From Carboxylicivirga fragile (lineage in GTDB: Bacteria; Bacteroidota; Bacteroidia; Bacteroidales; Marinilabiliaceae): DNA of 64,000 nucleotides. Positions within the stretch are counted from its first letter, which is position 1. Each line of letters starts with the position of its first letter. Made by a program: the position numbers and the translations under genes. Below, one piece after another: positions 7,132-22,100 of the stretch. The notes beneath the pieces are model-generated. The model saw nothing but the letters and a program-made list of their open reading frames with translations. It searched no databases and was not told the DNA's origin. Location of the stretch: assembly GCA_025499625.1 (NCBI GenBank), contig JAFMVD010000023.1:1-64000 (forward strand), in the 5' to 3' direction.

Positions 7132-10100
7132 ATGGGCATATATACCCAAGCGTTAATCAAAAATAGATTAAGTGGAAAGATTGCATCTTTGATGTTAATC
7201 TTATTGTTGTTTGTGGCTTTTATACCGAATAGTAGTGCGCAGATTAATGCGTGTGCTGATGGGGTATTACAATTGGGTAATACTTTTGACGATATGGTGC
7301 CGGTACCTGTTAATGGTCATCGGAATAAAGGTTATTGGAGTTCAAGTCCAGCACTAACTTTTACAAATGTCAATGATCCTTTAGCTATTGTTTCTGGTTT
7401 TGTTTTGGGGAATACATATACCATAACGTGGCATCACCAGGGAGGAAATGATTATGTTTTAACTGTAAACACGCCAGTAACTGCGGATGTTGGTGTTTGG
7501 TCACTTTTAAATGAATCAGGAAATTCTAACGGGGTGGTACTTTGTGGGAAATCGGATCATTTATTTGAGATTCCATGGGATGGTGATTTTGGACTAGAGA
7601 CATTTGATTATTGGGTAACTCATGATTCCGATGGTACTTCTGAGGTATGGGCTGCTAATGTTCCTAACCGAAGTTGGCCACCAGGAGGGTCGGAAAGTGA
7701 AATAAAGACGAATGAATATGATAATCTAGATCTTGTTTGGGCTGTTATTGTTGATGATGATGGTTGCCAAATAAGGACAAATGAGATTATGATCTCTGAT
7801 ATTGCAGGTACTCAGGTGCGTGTTCAAGGCGGTGCTTCCGCATGTCAAGCTGCGGTTCATACACTTGGTCTTAGTTTGGAAGTATTACCATTTGATGTTA
7901 CAAATTATACATATCGATGGTACAGAAATGGAGGATTGGTAGCCACAGATGTTGGTACTTTTCCAATTACTCAGGTAGGTGATTACTATGTAGAAGTTGA
8001 TGGTTGTGGATCCACTTATATTTCGAATACAGTACAGGTAACTGAAAATATATTGCCTGATGCGCTGTTAGTTGGTGGAGATATTTGTGAAAATCCTGTT
8101 GGAGGAACTACTACCCTGAGTGCAACATTTAGTGGAGGAAATATAGGAGCTTATGATCTATCTTGGATAAGGAATGGTGCCGAAGATCCACTCATGGGTA
8201 CAATAAATCCTACAACTACGGATGCAGTTGGAGCCTATGAATTGAAAATGACTTCCTCAGCAGATGATCAGTGTTGGAAACTTTCAAACACACATGTAGT
8301 TGGCACAACAAGTCCTATTGTTAATGTTTTCGAAGCAGTTCAACCAGGTACATGCTTAACAACTTATGCACCTACCATTAGAAGACAAATTACAGGTGGA
8401 ACATTGAATTACACATTAAAACTTGAAGAATCTGGGCGACCTGATCGTTTTATTACAGTTAGTGATAATAGTAATTTAACAACAAGTTTAGGCGGTTCAC
8501 GTAATGCCAATACCATTATTGAATTAACGGAAGTAACAGATGCGAATGGTTGTATAACATCTTCCGTTTTACCTATGGCGGCTAATTTTACCTTTACACC
8601 TGCTGCTACACCTTCTGTTTTAACAATAAATGGAACAGATGTTTGTACACCTACTGCTACAACAGTTAATGTACCTGCTTCGCAAAATAATATAGAATAC
8701 TATTTGACACGCAATGGCGTTGAAGTGGCACCTTCATCACGACAAACTGGTGATGGTACAACTTTAACATGGAATGTGAGTACTGTAGGTTTTTATCAGG
8801 TATATGCTGTTGATCCTTGTGATGCTGCTACACCTGTATTGATGGATGGCATCGTTTATATTGATAATATGCCAAATCTCCAGAATATGACTCGTATTAC
8901 CGGAGCTGGATGTTCCAATGTGACTCATGTGTTTGGTTTAGATGCTTCTGAAGATGGTGTCACTTACACCTTGTATTTTAACGGAGCACCTCACACTACT
9001 GTTGCTCCCGTTGATGGGAATGTATCAGGTACTGCCATATCTTTTACAGGGGTTACTGCTCCTGGGGCTTATCAGGTTTGGGCGACACGTAGAGCATGTG
9101 AACAATATATGACTGGTTCATTCAATATTGATCAAGCGCCTATTGTCACTGGAATTAATATTGTTGGTGGTGATGGTTGTAGTAATGAGTTGAGAAATAT
9201 TGGAATCAATGCCAACGAAGCTGGTGTAACCTATGATTTAATATTGGATGGAAATGTAGCTATACCGATTGCATCCATAGTGGGAGATGGTACTGCTGGT
9301 ACAAAAAATTTCTTTAATCTAAATACTACATTGGCAGACGGACTCTATACTGTTAGAGTAACGGCTCTTAATACTTGTGAAGATTGGTTAGCAGGTTCAA
9401 TTACTATACATAAAGAACCGGATGATTTGGCATTTACAACCAGTGGTCAGGTTTGCGGAACGGGTGATGTTATTATTCCTGTTGGCGAAGCTGGTGTAAC
9501 CTATACTTTGTATGAAGGGGCACCTGCCGTTTCTACGGGTTTGAGTTTGCTTGGTAATGGAACAAATCCAGTTGCCTTTAATACACTAGGCCCTGGTTAT
9601 TATACTGTTTATGCCGAAGTGGGAACATGTAGTAAGTTTTTAACTGACTTCTTAGAGGTTGAAACACAACCATTACCACAAGTAGTAAATATTCCTGATG
9701 ATAACTATTGTTCAAACGAAACAGGTATAAGTATAATTGTAGCTGCCTCGCAAGCCAACCTTGATTATGAACTTTATAACCTGGGGACAAGTACTGTTGA
9801 TCAGACTATTACTGCCATTAATGCAAGTGGTGTTACTTTTAATAATGTACTGGCGGGTAATTACGAGGTGCGAGTAGTGAATAACTCTTGTACATTGGTT
9901 TTACGCACAGGGATATTAATAGTAGAGTATGCGGTTACAACACCAAATGCCAATATTCCATCAAGTTTCTGTTCTGACCAAGGGGCACAAACTATTTCGG
10001 GTTGGCCTCCTGTTGTAGCTGGTTCAAGTACAGGATTGTATACAATAATTGGTGGAGCCGGTTTTGACCCTGGACATACAACAGATATAAATGCAGGTAC

Positions 10101-13100
10101 ACTATCATTCAATCCTGCCAACTGTGCGTTTAATAATATTTACACGATTCGTTATGAATACACCGATGGTAATGGTTGTGTGGCAGAGGATGTTGAAACA
10201 ACAATTGTTTATGATTTAGCTAATGGAGCAATTACTATAAATAGTGCAGTTCCTGCTAATCCTTGTCAAGATGACAATACTGATTATTTGTTAGAAGGTC
10301 TTTTATCAGGTGGTAATGTGGGAGGTACATTCACATGTTCAACACCTGCTGCGCTTAACACACCAGATGTGGCTAATGGTACAGTTCTGTTTAATCCATT
10401 CGATGCTGGTAACGGAGTTCATAATATTACTTTTACTTATGTTGACCCTGTAAGCAATTGTACAGGTAATGCAAATATTACTATTACGATAGGTACACCT
10501 TTGAACATGGTTGGTTTTGGTGCTAACTATTGTAGTAACGATAATACGTATAAGACATTAACAGCTAATCAAGCTGGTGGAACATTCTCAATTTATGAAC
10601 CGAGTGATTTTGTTACACCTATTGAATCGGGTATTCCTAATGGAAATAATGATAAGCTAAATCCTAAGACCTACTTCGATGCCTATGGAGATGGAACCTA
10701 TCGTTTGATATATACATACAATAATGCGGGATGTATCAATACCTTAATAACGGACTTCCAGATTGTTGAGTCAATTGATGCAACATTTACCTTCCCAATT
10801 AATGGTGGTGTAGAGCAGACAACTTTCTGTGTTAATGATGCGAATGCTTTGTTAACGCCTAATGGAGTAGTCGCTCCAGCAAATATCACAAGCTTCTTTA
10901 GTGGAAATGGAGTAGCAGGTTCATTCTTTATTCCTTCTGATCCAAACGTTGTATTTTCTCCAGCTCAAAACCCAATTTCTCATCAGGTTACAAATACGGT
11001 AAATGGATTTACATGTACAACCACTTCAACGCGTAATGCGACTGTTGCCGAAGTAGATATTTCGTTTAGTGGATTAAATAATACTTATTGCGAAAATGTT
11101 GGAACAAGTATTATTAGTTTGAATGGTGCAGATGCTGCAACGGGTACTGCAACATTCTCATCAACAAACAATAGCAATCCTTCATTATTTATTACAGATA
11201 ATGGAGACAATACCGCTACTCTCGACCCAGGTGTTGGGCCGGGTGTTTATGAGGTGCAAGTAGAGTTTATTAAATCAGGAGATTTATGTGAACGTATCTT
11301 GATTCAAACGGTTACGGTTCTAGCAAGTACACCTGTTACTTTTTCAGGGTATAACGATGGTGACAATGTTTGTAGTTCTTCGGCAATAATTAATTTAGTT
11401 GCTAGTCCGGTTGTTGGAGCTGGAGTTGGGAACTATATTCTATTAGGTGGCGGACCAGGATTAGATAATGGTGTAGCGGATGATGGAATAGCTACATTGG
11501 ATCCTTCGTTGATGACACCTGGAACGTACACGATTCGTTACGATTATACAAATCCAGATGCCTGTGATACCTATTTCGAAAAATCTATTATTATTTCGGA
11601 CGCACCTGCTACTACTCATGTAGTTACGGGAGGTGGAGCCTATTGTAATGATGCGGCCATCCCTGGCGTATTTATTGGCCTGGGTTCTGCAACCGTTGGT
11701 GTTCAATATGAATTGTTACTAAATAATAATCCGGTAATTCCTGCAGCAACTTATACGCCTGTTGCAAGTGGAGCATTTAATTTTACCGATGATAATACAA
11801 CTACAGGAGCAGATAGATATTTTACAGCAACAGGTACATATACTGTAAGAGCTATTTTAGTAGGTTGCTCTGCGATAATGAGCGGCGACGTTTCTGTTGA
11901 ACAATATGAATTGACGCTGACGACCTCAAACGTAACACCTGTTTCATGTAAGGACGATAACGATGGTTCTATTACTTTATTAGCAGGAGGCGGTAGTGGC
12001 TCATATCAGTATCGTATGGAAAGTCCGGTACTTGGAGCATGGACAGCTAATCCTGTTTTCTCAGGACTAGAAGATGATACTTATGTATTCTCAGTTAGAG
12101 ACTTATCAATTCCATCGCTATGTGAGAAAACAAGTTTACTTTCAGTTGACATTACTGAACCTGCGTTAGCACTTTCTGTAAGTGAAGATGCAAGTAAACG
12201 AATTAATGTTGGTTGTGTGCCTTGTTCAAGTCCTGGTACTTGTGAAGGAAGTGCAACACTTATTATTACAGGTGGAACGCCTTTTACGGATTTAGTGACT
12301 TACCCAAGTGGTTACGATATTACATGGTCAGCTTCGGCGAATAATCAAACTACCATTACAGCTGTTGAACTTGATGTTGATACACATAGTGTTACGGTAA
12401 CAGATGCCAATGGCTGTGTTCAATTAATAAATATTACCATATCTGCGGATAATCCTTTAGCCGTAGTTGAATACGATCCGGCAACGAATCATATTGATAA
12501 TGTATGCTTTGGAGGAAATGACGGTTCATTCATGGTGCAAGCTTCGGAAGGTTCAGGTCAATATTTATTCAGTATTGATGGAACAAATTATTACCCAAGT
12601 AACCATGCAACGGATCCTACTTTACATACTTTCTCTGGTTTAGCTGCAGGAACTTACACGGTATACTTACGCGATCTTGTTAATCCAAGATGTAACTTTA
12701 CGATAGGAACTGATGTTATTATTACTGAACCTGCTGCAGGATTAAGTTTAGTAGAAACACTTAATAATCAGGTGAGTTGCTATGGAGGATCAGACGGTTC
12801 TTTCACTGTACAGGCTTTTGGTGGAAACGGATTTTATGAATTTTCAAGTGTTAATCCTTCAATAGCTTTACCAGCAGACTGGATTGATAATGGAACAAAT
12901 GAGTTTACAGTTGCTGGTGTAGTAGCTGGTAATCATTCTGTTTGGGTACGCGATCGTGATAACCCAACATGTACTGGTTCAACAATCGTGGTGAATGTTA
13001 GTCAGGTTGTTCAGTTAAGTTTAACCGCACCAATCGTTCAAAATGTGACTTGTCATTTGGGTAATGATGGGCAGATAGAGCTTTTAGGAGCAGGAGGAAG

Positions 13101-16100
13101 CGGTAATTATGTTTACTCAATTGATGGTGGTGCTTGGCAAGCAAGTAATGTATTTTCTGGATTAAGCGAAGGCACTTACCAATTTAGTATTGCTGAAAGT
13201 GCAGATCCTGTCGGATGTCAGCGCGTAAATATTCTGAGTGTGACTTTAACTCAACCAGCTGATTTTAATATTAGTGAAGTTTTGGCAAGTCATATCAATG
13301 TTAGTTGTAATGGAGGTAACGATGGTGAATTTGAAGTACTCGCTGTAGGAGGAGTTGGATTAAAACAATTCCGTTTGCACGATGGTACAAATTATATTAC
13401 TGCTTGGGATGCTAATCCTGTATTCTCTAATCTAAGCGAAGGTACTTATGAAGTATCTGTGCGTGATAGAGTTAATGCAGCTCCAGTACAATGGTGTGAA
13501 AAGGATAGAATATTATCTGTAACAATAAGTCAGCCAGCAGCTGCATTAGCAATTACTTCAGCAATTGTGACTGATGCCCCTTGTTATGGAACAGCGAGTG
13601 GTTCGGTGAGTATTACAGTGGGCGGAGGAACACCTGGGTATAATTACCAATGGACGCATGTGCCAAGTAATACGCCAGTTTCTCTTGCTGATGGCGGACA
13701 GTCGGCCAATGCAATTAATTTAATTGCAGGTGATTACCGTGTTGATATTACAGATGCAAATAGTATCTGTAGTTTAAGCAATACTTATACGGTTGGCGAA
13801 ATTGCTGAAATTCAGCTCACTTTGGCTACTTCTCAAGATCCAACATGTTATGGTGCAATTGATGGAACCATTACAGTTAACGCTGTTGGTGGATCTGGAA
13901 CTTATGAGTATAGTTATAATGGTGGAGCATGGGTATTAGGACCTGCTGGTACTTATACTATAAATGCTATTGGAGCAGGAACTTATAATATTCAAGTTCG
14001 TGATGCTGCATTGGCAACATGTGTTTCCACTGACGTGGTTTCGGTTAATTTAATTCAACCAGCTGAGCTTGATTTATTTGCATCTTCAATTACGCATTTA
14101 ACTTGTAACGGAACAGGTGATGGAGCCATTACCATAACAGGTGTTGGCCGTACTCTTGTTACCGATTACGATTATTACTGTCAGGAAATTGGAACATGGC
14201 AAACTTCGCCAGATTTTACTTTATTAAATGCAGGTACTTACCATTTTAAAGTAAGAGATCGCATAAATCCAACATGCGAATCGGCCCTCTCATCTCCAGT
14301 AGTAATAACTGAGCCAGTTGATTTTACAACAACAGCTACGGTTACACATATTACATGTAATGGAGCAAATGATGGGGAATTAACATTCGCTACGATTCCT
14401 GCAACGGGAACTTATCAATATTCATTAGATGGTGGGCCTTGGTTGGCATCGCCTATTAAAAACCTTGCACCAGGAACATATAGTATTAAAGTTCGGGATG
14501 TGAGTAATGGCTGTATAAAAGTCATTCCTGATGAGGTTGTAACTGAGCCTCTAGCTGCTATTAATATTGATAATTCGATACTTACACATGTTGATTGTAA
14601 TGGTAATGCCAATGGAACAGTCGAAGTAATTGTAAGTGGCGGAACGCCTGTTTATACTTATCAGTGGCGAAATATGACTACTGGTGTGGATGTGCCTCCA
14701 GCTCAAAATGGCGATCAAGCAAAAGCTATTAATTTAACAGCGGGAGATTATCAGGTTACTATAATGGATGCCAATCTGTGTAGTTTGGTATCACCTCTTT
14801 ACACGGTAACACAACCTGCTGTTTTGACCACTACCTATTCGGTAGATCATATAACAGTTGTCGGATTAACTGATGGTCGAATTGTTGTCGCTAATCCTCC
14901 AATAGGAGGAACTGCCCCATATACAATAACTTGGGCTGATGGTGCTCCAGCAACTGATGGTTTATGGACACGCGATAACTTATCTCAAGGAACTTATACA
15001 TTTACTATTGAAGATAGTAGAGGATGTACCTTTGTTCAGGATGTAATTGTATTGGCTAATTTGGCACTTGATGTGAGTGTAGTGCCTAATACTATAAATT
15101 GCTATGCCGACCAAACAGGAATTTTAGCGGTTAATATTAACGGAGGTACGGCGCCTTATGATATTTCATGGACTGGAACGCTTTATGATGGAAGTACTGA
15201 TAGCGGTACAGATACCAATGTCGCAACTAATTATGAGATAAAACCATTATATGCAGGAACTTATTCTGTAACAATAACTGATGATAATAGCATATCACAG
15301 ACCATAACTAACGCAATTATTTCTCAACCTAACGAGTTAGTTATTAATCAACTTGTATTGGATGATATTTCATGCAATGCGGCTGGCGATGGTCGTATTC
15401 AGGTTGAACTAGCTGGACATTTACCAGCTGATATGGCCAATTACAACATGAGTTGGACTGGCCCTGGTGGATATGCAGTTGCTGGTTTGGCCAGCGCTGT
15501 AAGTGATCAACCAAATTTGGTTTTACCAGGTGATTATACTGTAACGGTTAATTATAATGGCACATGTGCAGTTTCGCAAACTTTTACGATAAGTGAGCCA
15601 AGTGCGATAACAACTACATTTATTGAAAATCATATCTCCTCAGCTGGTGCTAACGACGGTCAAATTATTGTGACCAATCCACCTACGGGTGGAGTTGCTC
15701 CTTACACTATTGCTTGGGCTGATGGCGCCGGTGCATTTGATGGCATGTGGACGAGAACGAACTTAGTTCCTGGACCTTATGATTTCACAATAACTGATAA
15801 TGCAGGAACTGGATGTTCAGTTTCCTATTCAGCTACAATATTAGATGCCAATGCATTAGATTTCACATACACTGTTACTCCTGTTAACTGTTATGCTGAT
15901 CAGGCAGGTGTTATAGCGATGGTTGTGACGGGTGGAACTGGACCGTTTGATCTTGAATGGGATGCCGTTTTATTCGATGGATCAACCGATAATGGAACGA
16001 GCAATAACATAACTACAAATTATGAGCTTAAGCCATTGTTTGCAGGTACATATAATGTAAAAGTTACTGATTCGAAAGGTGCAGTAATTACTTATCCGAT

Positions 16101-19100
16101 CGTAGTTACTCAACCTAATGAGTTGGTTATAAATACAGTGACACAGGATGATATAAGTTGTAATGGGGCTGCTGATGGTCACTTGCAAGTAAGCCTGAGT
16201 GGACATGTGCCTGCTGATATGGATAATTATACCATGACTTGGTCAGGCCCTGGAGGATTCTCCGCTTCAGGTCCGGCAAGTACAACAAGTGATCAGCCAA
16301 ATCTGGTATTACCAGGTAACTATATTGTCACTGTTAATTACAATAGCTCATGTAATGTATCGTTAACATTAGCAATTGACGAACCAACTGCTATTGCTGC
16401 GACTCATACCGAGACACATATTTCTGTAGCGGGATTAAATGATGGTCAGATTGTTGTGGATAATCCACCATCTGGAGGGCTTGCACCTTATTCAATTACT
16501 TGGGATGATGGAGCTGCTTTTGATGACTTATGGACAAGAACTAATTTAAGTCCCGGAACTTATACATACACAATTACTGATGCTAATACTTGTACTTTTG
16601 TTCAGCCAGTTACCATATTAGATGTGGCGGCACTTGATTTTGTAGTGGTGCCAAATACAATTAATTGTTTTGCTGCTCAAACAGGTATTTTAGCAGTAAC
16701 TGTTTCTGGTGGTAAAGCACCTTTAGATATAGCTTGGTCAGGAACGCTGTATGATGGAAGTACAGATACAGGTTCGAATACAGATATTACAACAAATTAT
16801 GAGATAAAACCATTATACGCAGGAACATATTCTGTTACAATTACGGATGATAACGGGGCTACAATGACAAAAACTAATATTGTCATTACTCAGCCTGATG
16901 AGTTAGTTATTAATCAACTTGTATTGGACGATATCTCTTGTAATGGTGCAGGTGATGGTCGTATCCAGGTTGAGTTGGCAGGACATTTACCAGCTGACAT
17001 GGCCAATTACAACATGAGCTGGACTGGGCCGGGTGGATTTGCGGTTGCTGGTTTGGCCAGTGCAGTTAGTGATCAGCCTAACTTGGTACTACCTGGTGAT
17101 TATACGGTTACTGTTAATTATAATGGAACATGTGCGGTATCAGAAACATATACGATTAATGAGCCAAGTGCTGTAACTACAACGTTTACAGAGATTCATA
17201 TATCTTCTGCAGGAGCAAATGATGGACAGATTATTGTGACCAACCCTCCAACAGGTGGTGTTGCTCCTTATACCATTTCTTGGTCTGATGGAGCAGGTGC
17301 ATTTGATGGAATGTGGACCAGATCACTTCTGGCTCCAGGATCTTATGATTTCACTATAACTGATAATGCTGGTGCTGGTTGTTCTGAATCATACACGGCA
17401 ACTATCCTTGATGTTGATGCCTTGGATTATACATATACAGTTATCGATGTAAATTGTTATTCCGACCAAACCGGAACGATAGCATTGGTATTAACGGGTG
17501 GAGTTGGTCCTTATGATCTTCAGTGGGATGCTGTGTTGTTCGATGGAAGTACGGATAGCGGAACGAGTGCTGGTATTAACACGAATCACGAAATAAATAA
17601 TCTATATGCAGGAACTTATAATGTTAAAATATCTGATTCAAAAGGAGCAGAGATAGCTTATTCAATAGTTGTTGCTCAACCTGGTGAATTAGTGATTAAT
17701 AATATCGTTCAGGATGATATTTCATGTGCTGGTGCAGGAGATGGGCATCTCCAAGTAAGCTTGAGTGGACATCTTCCAGCGGATATAAATAATTATACCA
17801 TGACCTGGATTGGCCCAGGTGGATTCTCTGTTTCGGGACCAGCAGGAACAACAAGTGATCAACCTAATCTCGTGTTACCAGGAAACTATACGGTTACAGT
17901 AAATTATAACAGTACATGTAATGTGTCTGAGACTTATGTTATTGATGAACCAACGTCTATTGTTATTTCAGAGACTGTGACGCAAATTTCAGTTGTAGGA
18001 GCGAATGATGGAATGATAGTGGTTGATAATCCACCTACTGGTGGAGTTGCGCCATATACCATAACTTGGGCTGATGGAGCTGCATTTGATGGCTTATGGA
18101 CACGCGATAATTTAGTGCCAGGTTCTTACACATATACGGTTAGAGATAATTCAGCTACATGTTCTGCATCAAATACTTTAGATATTGATGAATTACAAGC
18201 ATTGGATTATTCAGTTTCTGCCAATGTAATTAACTGCTATGGTGGTAATACTGGTACGATTTCAGTTATTATCAATGGAGGAAAAGCTCCTTTTGATATT
18301 GAATGGGATGGTACTTTATTCGATGGAAGCACCGTTACTGATAATGATGCAGCTATCGCAAGCAATTACGAGATTAAAGATCTATACGCGGGAAGTTATA
18401 CCATAAAGATTACGGATGGAAATAGTTCAGAATTGTCGAAAGTAATTGTAGTAGGACAAGCTGAAGAAGTAACCGTAATTGAAGGTGTTAATTCACCAAT
18501 TTCATGTTTTGGGGCTGCCGATGGTAGCTTGCAAGTAAACGTGGTTCAAGGTATTACTGATGTTAGTGCTTATCCAATCTATTGGACAGGGCCTGGAGGT
18601 TATAGCTTAAGTGGTACGGTTGGAGCTAATTCAACTATTAGTGGTTTAGCTTTACAAGGAACATACACTGCAACTGTAAGCTATAATGGAACATGCACTG
18701 TTTCGACAGATATCATATTAAGTGAGCCTGACGAGTTAACGATAAGTCTGGTCCCTGCTCAAACCAATGATGTATCATGTAATGGTGGCATCGATGGACA
18801 AATCGGAGTTAGTGTGACAGGTGGTTTTGGATATAGCTATCAATGGGCTAAGTGGAATGGTGCAGCCTTTGCTGATATAGCGGGTGAAACCAATCCTATT
18901 ATTACAGGTCGTGATGCAGGTCGTTACCGTGTAACAGCAACCTTATTAAGTACCTCGTGTCCGGTTGAATTAGAATACACAATTGTTGAACCTGATGCTT
19001 TAACGTTAACCGTAGCGCCGATAGATGTTGTTACATGCAATGGTGACAATACTGGTGAATTATCATTAGTTATTGATGGTGGTGTTCAGCCATATCGTTA

Positions 19101-22100
19101 CAATTACGGTTCAGGAGATGTGGTCTTACCAGTTGGCCAAACCAACGATGTAATTGAAAATTTAAATGCAGGATTTTACGATGTAATTGTTACTGATAAT
19201 AATAATTGTACCATCTCTGTTATTAATAATGAGATTAAGCAACCTGCAGCACTTAATGTGGCGGTAATAACGGAAACTATTTCTTGTGAAGCCGACGGAG
19301 CAGGTTGGCCAGATGGTGAATTAGAAATCGATATTACAGGAGGTAGAGTTGTGGTAGGTAGTCATTTCTACATGATTACCCTTGAGCCTTCAAGTGGAGC
19401 AGCTATTGTGCGTTCCGTAAGTAATTTGGCTGGTAATACATTAAGGGAAACGTTTAGTGGTTTATTGCCAGACGATTATGTACTTAAGGTTTACGATCAA
19501 AATTCTCAAAGTGTTGACAAGTGTATTTATACTTATCCGTTCACTTTAGAGTTGATAGATATAAGTGGGAATGAGCAGGATGCTACATGTGAAGGTGTTG
19601 CTGATGGTAAAATTACAGGAGTTAGCATTACTGGAGCTTCACCTACATATACTTATACCTGGACATCTCCTGATGGTGGTGTAGGTTTTGATCCGAATAC
19701 ATTAGATCAAGATGGTTTATCGGTAGGAACCTATCGTTTAACCATTGATGATACGGCTGGAAGAGGCTGTGTTGTGTCGCATGACTTTGTAATAGGCTAT
19801 GCCAACGAAATATTAGTTGACGCAAGCATTATTGATGTTGAGTGTTTTGGTGATGCTACTGGATCAATTACGCTTGATGTTACTGGCGTTGGAGCGACTG
19901 TAAATTATTTGTGGACTGGCCCTGGTATAACGCCAGCCAATGAAACGGATAAAGATCTTACCGCCCTGGTTGCTGGTGATTATACAGTTCAGGTAAGTGA
20001 TGCTATAAATATGCAAATGTGTTATGCTGTTGAAACATTTACAGTGAACCAAGCAAGTGAAGCACTTAACTTTAATTTACGATACCTGATTAGGAGTTGT
20101 GATCCTTATATCCGAACCATCGAGATATTTAATTTAGTTGGTGGAACGGGTAATCAGGATCCGGCCAGCGGAGATTTCAAATACAATGTTTCCGGACCAG
20201 GGGTTATTACCGTTGATCCAGCTGATTATCTAAGATTTGACGTTGGTATGGGTGGTACTTATACCGTACAAGTATTGGATAAAAATGATTGTTCTACTTC
20301 ATATGAGATTACAATACCAAATGAAGTATTTATTGCGCCAGTTGTTACCGATGTGAAATGTAATGCTGGTACAACAGGCGCTATTGCCATTAATTTAACA
20401 GGTGGTAGTGGTTCGTTTACTTATGATTGGACGAAAACTGGTGATGCAGGATTCTCTGAATCGACACCAAACTTAAGTGGATTAACAGCTGGAGAATATG
20501 TCTTAACTATTACAGATAACATTGAGTCGGACGGAACGGCTTGTAGTCGTACATATACAATTAATGTAAATGAGCCTCAACCAATTGTCATTAGTGTCGA
20601 CGATAAGGGCGATGTGACCTGTAATGGTGATGGTGATGGATATGTGAATATAGATATCCAAGGTGGAGCTGCGCCATATACATACAATTGGAATCCAGCT
20701 GGTGGTGGTATCATCCAAGGCGATAAAAATCAAAGTGGTTTAATTGGAGGTACATATACAATTACAGTTACTGATGCTAACTTATGTACGGCATCTCAGA
20801 ATGTAACAATTGTAGAACCTGATGTTATATCTGGAACATTAGCGATAACTGATACGCAATGTGATGGAACAAATGGAGCTATTGTTTTAACGCCAAGTGG
20901 TGGGTCAGGTACTTATTTATATAGCTGGAGCACAAGTGATGGTGATGCTTCTAATATAGTGGCTGGAGCCAAAGATCAAAGTGGCTTAACGGGTGGTACT
21001 TACACCGTTGTAATTACAGATGCCGATCCAGCGAGGTCAGGTTGTCAAACAACATTATCAGCTACTTTAACCCAGGCCATTGATGTGATTAACGTAGTGG
21101 TGACAGATGTTACATGTGCTGGCAATAACGATGGTAGTATTACCTTTGATGTAGTTGGTGGTGATAGTAATTATACTTACACCTGGTCAACTGCTGATGG
21201 TAACCCGGCTTATATTACACCTGGTGTTCAAAATCAAAATGGTTTAACAGCTGGAACATATACGGTGGTAATTCGCGACGGAAGAATATCCGGTGGAACT
21301 GACTGTGAAATTACACGATCATTTACCATTGATGATGCTACTGGATTATCGGTTAATGTAGCTATTGACCATGTGAAATGTAATGGCGCATCTACGGGTA
21401 GTTTATCTGCCGTTGTAAATGGAGGTAGCGGTTCTTATAGTTACGATTGGAATGGTGGAGTATATACTACAGCTGCAATTAATAATGTACCTGCAGGTAT
21501 CTATACACTTGTAGTAGAAGATCTGACATTGGGTTGTACTTATACCAACGTTTATACGATAACTCAACCAACTGATGGTATTAATATTAATGTAGTTAAT
21601 ATCATAGATAATCTTTGTAAAGATGAAGCCCTGGGTGAAATAGAGGTATTGGTTACTGGAGGAACAGCTCCATATACTTATTTCTGGACGGGACCAAGTC
21701 CTGCAACAGGAACGAATCCTACAAATTTATTGGCTGGAACATATACGCTTTCAATAACCGATGAAAATGGGTGTGTGCTTTCTTCAGGAGATATTGATGT
21801 GGGTGAACCTGCTACACATGTAACCGTGACTAACCCTGATGTAACAAATGCTACAGCACCTGGGTTTACTGATGGTGAAATAGCGGTAACTGTAACAGGT
21901 GGCGCATCACCTTATACCTTCGAATGGTACGAACAAAGTGATTTAGCAACGGTGGTTAGCACAACCAATCCAGCTACTGGATTAGGTTCAGGAACCTATA
22001 ATGTAATTGCTTTCGATCAAAATAACTGTAGTTTCGATTATACCGGTATTAAGGTTTCAGAACCGGGAGAAGCGCTTGGTTTTGTTGAAACGGTGATGCA

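Noticed and set aside
14821-18735. Possible CRISPR or minisatellite array
   Set aside because: The repeats are 786 bp long, in frame and protein-coding, so this is domain duplication.
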